This document shows, piece after piece, positions 34,260-38,042 of a DNA stretch of 38,042 nt. Source of the DNA: Prevotella sp. Lineage in GTDB: Bacteria; Bacteroidota; Bacteroidia; Bacteroidales; Dysgonomonadaceae. Position 1 is the first letter of the stretch, and each line of letters begins with the position of its first letter. Where the stretch lies: assembly GCA_031285625.1 (NCBI GenBank), contig JAITVV010000086.1, forward strand, positions 1-38,042. The letters are read 5' to 3'. The translations under genes were made by a program, and so were the position numbers. The notes below the pieces were generated by a model. It searched no databases. It was not told the DNA's origin and saw only the letters and a program-made list of their open reading frames with translations.

Positions 34260-34607
34260 TTATTTACATATAGGTATTTCCTTTACAGAGATCGTCTTCC
34301 CATATATTTCAAGATAATTGATATTTATGGTATCGATAGTTAATACTATATTTCCTCCACGACCTTTTGTCAGATTCAAATCAACATGTAATACATCATC
34401 GTTGTAGCGGGATGAACTCCATCCTGTTATACCATAAGCAGAACCTTTCCAATTAATTTGTAGAGTATCGCTGTTCATCCGGCAAATATTAATATCATCT
34501 GCCGTTTTCCGAATAAACCATCCCTTTTGCATTGCAGCAAACCATAATCCAAAAATTAGAGCTGCAATTATCAGCGTAAAAAGTATAGGAGACAATCCTC
34601 GACTCAT
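34260..34607 (-). CDS. hypothetical membrane-anchored protein (115 aa)
   Basis: One N-terminal membrane span (ILFTLIIAALIFGLWFAAM, about 8-26) is followed by a beta-rich domain of about 85 residues (DTLQINWKGSAYGITGW, VLHVDLNLTKGRGGNIVLTI, YLEIYGKTISV). I do not recognise it. The ATG overlaps the stop of the DUF6249 gene by one base (TAATG), so the two are translationally coupled and probably work together at the inner membrane. The terminator follows directly. Confidence 0.7.
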   Translation of the reverse strand: MSRGLSPILFTLIIAALIFGLWFAAMQKGWFIRKTADDINICRMNSDTLQINWKGSAYGITGWSSSRYNDDVLHVDLNLTKGRGGNIVLTIDTININYLEIYGKTISVKEIPICK

Positions 34608-35029
34608 TAGTATTCTGATTTTGGGTTACTCTTATCTTTCTTTTTCTCTATGAAGTAAGCTGAGACAAGTCCTAACCCGCCAAATACGGCTGCAAGTGCA
34701 GGATATAGTACAGATATGGTATTGCGGAACTCATAAAACACCTCACCTCCAGATGTTGGTGGCACAGCCAACAAATCTATAATAGCGGCTATAACCACTC
34801 CCAGACCTATACCAAGTAGAAGTAATCCTATACGTATAGCCCAAGAACCGTTATCCCTGCTCTGATAAATAGGCAGAGTAAACTGATTCATTAATATCTG
34901 TGGGTCGATACCTGTTGAGAATTTTTCAATTATAGACATTCTCTCATTACGTCTTACAAACAGTTCGAATATTTTATAAATACCGAATGTTACGATTGCC
35001 AAAACAAAAACCGGTGCTAAATCATTCAT
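34607..35029 (-). CDS. DUF6249 membrane protein (140 aa)
   Basis: Three hydrophobic segments (APVFVLAIVTFGIYKIFELFV, WAIRIGLLLLGIGLGVVIAAII, LYPALAAVFGGLGLVSAYFI) and a charged C-terminus match the DUF6249 family, which in Bacteroidota is often found beside ECF sigma factor genes. That is also the case here: it is divergent from the sigma gene at 35186 and shares its upstream region. The role is unknown; control by or sensing for that sigma factor is inference. Confidence 0.8.
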   Translation of the reverse strand: MNDLAPVFVLAIVTFGIYKIFELFVRRNERMSIIEKFSTGIDPQILMNQFTLPIYQSRDNGSWAIRIGLLLLGIGLGVVIAAIIDLLAVPPTSGGEVFYEFRNTISVLYPALAAVFGGLGLVSAYFIEKKKDKSNPKSEY

Positions 35030-35145
35030 TTGTTTCTATTTTTAAAAGTTAAACATTTTGATTTCGTTCGTTTGCTCATTTTGACGCACATGTTTTTGAA
35101 AGGTTACAAATCTTTGAAATAAATTTTTCTAAAATATTTTTACAC

Positions 35146-35153
35146 TACATTTG
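35146..35153 (+). promoter_or_regulatory. -7 box of the ECF sigma factor gene
   Basis: TACATTTG is a full TAnnTTTG match, 32 bases before the ATG at 35186. This suggests housekeeping-type transcription rather than only self-control. Confidence 0.4.
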
Positions 35154-35185
35154 TAACCTATCCAACTCTTGTGCGTCATACGGGT

Positions 35186-35740
35186 ATGACTGATTTTGAT
35201 GATATTTACTATATACGCAGGATCAAGGACGGACACACCGATGCATTTGTGCATATTGTACGTCGTTATGAGAGAATGGTATTTACTATTGTCAGCAAAA
35301 TTGTTTACCGACGCGTTGAAGCCGAAGATATTGTTCAGGAAATATTTATTAAAGTTTTTCAGTCACTGGACAAATTTCGGGAAGAATCAGGTTTTGCAAC
35401 ATGGCTATATCGTATAGCATATAATGCCACTATATCGGAATTGCGCAAGCGCAAACATGAATATACTTCTATAGAAGATAATTTTGCAAATATACCGGAC
35501 AGTGAGATTGCAGATATAATAGACGAAATCAGTACAGAAGATAAATTACAATATCTGGAGACCGTATTGAAAATGATGCCACCGGATGATGCTTTGCTGA
35601 TTACAATGTTTTACCTGAACGATCACACTATAAAAGATATCAGTAGTATTACAGGCAACAGTGAAGCAAATGTGAAAGTAAAGTTGCACAGAATAAGAAA
35701 ATTTATGAACTTTGAACTAAATAAACTCATACAGCAATGA
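35186..35740 (+). CDS. RNA polymerase sigma factor, ECF type (184 aa)
   Basis: Region 2 is clear: DAFVHIVRRYERMVFTIV, then VEAEDIVQEIFIKVFQSLDKF (core binding and -10 recognition), then FATWLYRIAYNATISELRKR. Region 4 follows with DALLITMFYLNDHTIKDIS and NSEANVKVKLHRIRKF (-35 recognition HTH). The ATG at 35186 (MTDFDDIYY) is preferred over a GTG at 35171. The next gene overlaps its stop by four bases (ATGA), the usual arrangement for sigma and its membrane partner. Its targets and signal are not visible. Confidence 0.92.
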   Translation: MTDFDDIYYIRRIKDGHTDAFVHIVRRYERMVFTIVSKIVYRRVEAEDIVQEIFIKVFQSLDKFREESGFATWLYRIAYNATISELRKRKHEYTSIEDNFANIPDSEIADIIDEISTEDKLQYLETVLKMMPPDDALLITMFYLNDHTIKDISSITGNSEANVKVKLHRIRKFMNFELNKLIQQ

Positions 35741-36120
35741 AAGAAGATAAAGACAGACTTAGGGGTTTATTTCAGGAAATGAAATTAGACAGACCGTCAG
35801 TCGGATTCGAAAGCCGCCTGATGCAAAGCATATATGCCATAACCGAAAAGCAAACGAAGAAAGAAGCTATCTCCGCTAAGAGTATTTTGGCTATAATCGG
35901 AGGGATTTTAGGTATCTTGGGTATACCTGCGGCTATCCTGTGGTGGTTAGGCTTCTCCATGAAACCGGATATTCAATCTATTAAAACTGACTTTTCATTC
36001 AGTATGCCGGCTATAAATATAGATTCTTCTATTATCTCCATAGCATCTGTATGTCTGTTGCTTTTAGTTACAGATATGTTGATTCGCAGACGTATCTGGG
36101 AAAAGAAGCACAAAGATTGA
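35737..36120 (+). CDS. membrane protein coupled to the ECF sigma factor, possible anti-sigma factor (127 aa)
   Basis: ATGA overlap with the sigma gene shows translational coupling. An N-terminal cytoplasmic part of about 45 residues (RLRGLFQEMKLDRPSVGFESRLMQSIYAI) precedes two membrane spans (ILAIIGGILGILGIPAAILWWLG, ISIASVCLLLLVTDMLI). The cytoplasmic part followed by membrane anchor is the layout of anti-sigma factors, but there is no zinc-binding HxxxCxxC motif and no large periplasmic domain, so it would be a minimal type. Family not recognised; the role rests on context. Confidence 0.75.
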   Translation: MKEDKDRLRGLFQEMKLDRPSVGFESRLMQSIYAITEKQTKKEAISAKSILAIIGGILGILGIPAAILWWLGFSMKPDIQSIKTDFSFSMPAINIDSSIISIASVCLLLLVTDMLIRRRIWEKKHKD

Positions 36121-36158
36121 TTGGTGCTTGTTACGTCAACCGGAAAAGACCATACGTT

Positions 36159-36235
36159 CGTCATTGCGAGGAGGAACGACGAAGCAATCTACCCTTGTTT
36201 TGCTGGATTGCTTCGAGCAAACTCTCGCAATGACG
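36159..36235. repeat. REP/MITE-like hairpin element (77 bp)
   Basis: Outer arms CGTCATTGCGAG (36159-36170) and CTCGCAATGACG (36224-36235) are perfectly inverted; inner arms CGAAGCAATC (36180-36189) and GATTGCTTCG (36206-36215) also pair. The wording TCATTGCGAGGAGG...GAAGCAATC is that of a dispersed intergenic repeat seen in many bacterial genomes. It fills the gap between convergent genes and may also act as a terminator. Confidence 0.85.
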
Positions 36236-36248
36236 CGGTTTTATAAAA

Positions 36249-38042
36249 TCAACCGATAATATCGAACCGGGCAAACTTAAGCAATAGCTGTTTTACTCCT
36301 GAATTTTCGAACTCGACAGTTGCCTTCCGGCTATCCGGGTCACCCGATACAGCAGTTACTTTACCTATTCCAAACCGTTCATGTTTGATTGTGGCACCCA
36401 CTTGCACCTCATTAGTTTTTCCGGTAGAAGTTTTTGGTACAGCATTTTTCGCATTTACAAACTTGGGGCGTGAGAACGGTAAATCTGTACTTTCATTCGC
36501 CGGTTTCCCTGTGATTGCGGGTCGCTCGTTGTAAGTAGCGGGAGTAGCCTGAGCTTTTGTATAATCAAATAATTCTTTGGTATATGTCTCCGGTTTGTTT
36601 ATCGTGCCGAATCCTCCGAAAACATTTGCGTTCACATTCAGATATTCCGAGTCTATATCTCTCAAAAAGCGGCTTGGATTGGAAGCATTTACCATTCCAT
36701 TACGGAAACGGCTCTTGGCATAAGAGATCATACAGTATTCCTTAGCACGGGTAATGGCTACATAAAAAAGGCGCCGTTCTTCTTCCAATCCCCTAAATTC
36801 ATTTTTTGCCATTGCCGAAGGGAATAAGTCCTCTTCCAGCCCGACTATAAACACATTGTTAAATTCAAGTCCCTTAGCCGCATGCACAGTCATCATAGTC
36901 ACCTTTTCCCGGCCTGCTTCCTTATCCGTATCCTGATCTGTGAGCAACGATACTTCCGATAAGAAATCCATCAACCCGATACCGTCTATTCCTTCTTCCT
37001 GCCTGCTTTCGCAAAACTCATGGATACCGCCTAACAATTCCTGCAGGTTTTCCTGACGGCTCATGCCTTCGGGGGTCTGATCCTGGTAAGCCTCGCTTGC
37101 GATACCGCTTTGTTTGACGATTCTACTCGCCAATTCGTATGCGGAATATTCGTTTAACGATGCTATAAAACTTTCCATCAACTCTCTGAAATCTTTCAAC
37201 TTCTTTGCTGTGCCTGCATTGACGTTCAGATTATATTCGAGAGGCTGCCCGATAACCTCCCACATACTCACATTGTGAGTACGGGCGGCTTCCGATATTT
37301 TATTAAGTGTTGTATTCCCTATACCGCGAGCGGGGAAATTGACAGTCCGTTTGAAAGCTTCCTCATCCTGCGGATTGACTATCATACGGAAATAGGCTAT
37401 AACATCCTTAATTTCTTTCCGTTGGTAAAAAGACAAACCTCCATAGATGCGGTATGGTATATTTTTCTTTCTTAACGCTTCTTCGAATACTCGCGACTGT
37501 GCGTTGGTACGATACAGGATAACAAAATCGCCATAAGAAGCCTTTTTTTCGCGGCGCAAATCCCAAATCTTATTGGAAACGATTACCCCTTCTTCAAAAT
37601 CGGAATATGCACCGGCTACTTCAATTCTGTCACCCTCGTCATTTTCTGAAAAAACAGTCTTCTGGATCTGCTCTCTATTCTGTTTTATAAGACTGTTAGC
37701 GGCATTTACAATATTCTGTGTCGAGCGGTAATTCTGTTCCAGTTTGAAGATCTTAGATTCCGGATAAACCTCTTTGAACTTAAGTATATTATCGATGTTC
37801 GCCCCACGGAACGAGTAGATACTTTGAGCATCATCTCCCACCACACACACACGGTGATGTGCGTCGGCAAGTTGTTTTATAACCAGATACTGGGCAAAGT
37901 TAGTGTCTTGATACTCATCAACAAGTATATACTGGTAACGTTCCTGATAACTTTTCAGTACCTCGGGATAATCGCGGAAAAGGCAATTGGTATAGAACAG
38001 CAAGTCGTCGAAGTCCATCGTATTCGATGCCTTCAGGCGATT
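36249..38042 (-). CDS. UvrD/PcrA-type superfamily 1 DNA helicase, N-terminus cut by window edge
   Basis: A 3'-5' DNA helicase of repair and replication-conflict processing. The frame is open to the right edge (NRLKASNT before the internal ATG at 38018), so helicase motifs Q, I and Ia lie outside. Counting from that ATG, Walker B VDEYQDTN is at 33-40, motif III GDDAQSIYSFRGA at 61-73, motif IV LEQNYRST follows near 93, then motif V MTVHAAKGLEF and motif VI RRLFYVAITRAK. The last 60 residues, VGATIKHERFGIGKVTAVSG to the end, form the PcrA/UvrD C-terminal Tudor-like module known to touch RNA polymerase. The symbol pcrA or uvrD cannot be decided from this part. Confidence 0.95.
   Translation of the reverse strand, partial: NRLKASNTMDFDDLLFYTNCLFRDYPEVLKSYQERYQYILVDEYQDTNFAQYLVIKQLADAHHRVCVVGDDAQSIYSFRGANIDNILKFKEVYPESKIFKLEQNYRSTQNIVNAANSLIKQNREQIQKTVFSENDEGDRIEVAGAYSDFEEGVIVSNKIWDLRREKKASYGDFVILYRTNAQSRVFEEALRKKNIPYRIYGGLSFYQRKEIKDVIAYFRMIVNPQDEEAFKRTVNFPARGIGNTTLNKISEAARTHNVSMWEVIGQPLEYNLNVNAGTAKKLKDFRELMESFIASLNEYSAYELASRIVKQSGIASEAYQDQTPEGMSRQENLQELLGGIHEFCESRQEEGIDGIGLMDFLSEVSLLTDQDTDKEAGREKVTMMTVHAAKGLEFNNVFIVGLEEDLFPSAMAKNEFRGLEEERRLFYVAITRAKEYCMISYAKSRFRNGMVNASNPSRFLRDIDSEYLNVNANVFGGFGTINKPETYTKELFDYTKAQATPATYNERPAITGKPANESTDLPFSRPKFVNAKNAVPKTSTGKTNEVQVGATIKHERFGIGKVTAVSGDPDSRKATVEFENSGVKQLLLKFARFDIIG

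Overview
This window looks like a chromosomal segment from a Bacteroidota (Bacteroidales) genome, most likely Dysgonomonas or a close relative. The genus is an inference from gene content and was not checked by a search. Support for the phylum: AT-rich coding sequence, many start sites preceded by the Bacteroidota -7 box TAnnTTTG (sometimes with TTTG about 18-21 bases upstream), few strong Shine-Dalgarno sites, signal peptides ending in A-Q or S-Q, and families such as OMP_b-brl receptors, DUF6249, SDR-type threonine dehydrogenase and YbbC/YhhH NTF2-fold proteins.

Layout. Bases 1-720 are visibly GC-richer and hold the end of an RNase H-like gene plus a small overlapping ORF, closed by a strong terminator; they look like the edge of an acquired element. 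973-6599 (+) carries an MBL-fold hydrolase, an outer-membrane barrel, two tandem TolB-like beta-propeller paralogues (one exported, one not), an AI-2E/PerM-type transporter and a secreted CE1-like esterase. 6671-13893 (-) carries a cytoplasmic GH13 alpha-amylase, an LEA-like lipoprotein, a large secreted surface protein and an S9 peptidase. 14060-17372 holds envelope proteins, a small NTF2-fold protein and an exported glycerophosphodiesterase. 17650-19831 is a kbl-tdh operon that converts threonine to glycine and acetyl-CoA. 19889-25850 has DoxX, a double TonB_C protein, GlmS, a degenerate Hint-domain protein paired with a hotdog thioesterase, and a serine-rich lipoprotein. 25886-27972 (-) is an ABC transporter operon with a YtrA-type GntR repressor, a 36-aa membrane protein and a palindromic operator. 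28258-31386 has DUF805, an AraC regulator, a possible small RNA, DUF2867 and an EamA transporter. 31489-34037 (-) is an OMP_b-brl receptor gene broken by one missing base. 34260-36120 is an ECF sigma factor locus divergent from a DUF6249 pair. A REP/MITE-like hairpin separates it from a UvrD/PcrA helicase gene that runs off the right edge.

The most unusual feature is an uninterrupted (CT)26 tract at 11097-11148. On the minus strand it is (AG)26, lying downstream of a perfect TTTG-N19-TATCTTTG promoter and inside the leader of the 641-aa surface protein gene. A short ORF starts at 11234, enters the repeat and stops immediately after it at 26 units. If the unit number were 25 or 28 (n = 1 mod 3) the same frame would continue without a stop to 10660, only 12 bases before the start codon of the surface protein. 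This is the architecture of a slipped-strand phase switch working through a leader ORF, by translational coupling or relief of polarity. The sequence facts are direct; the switching is inference.
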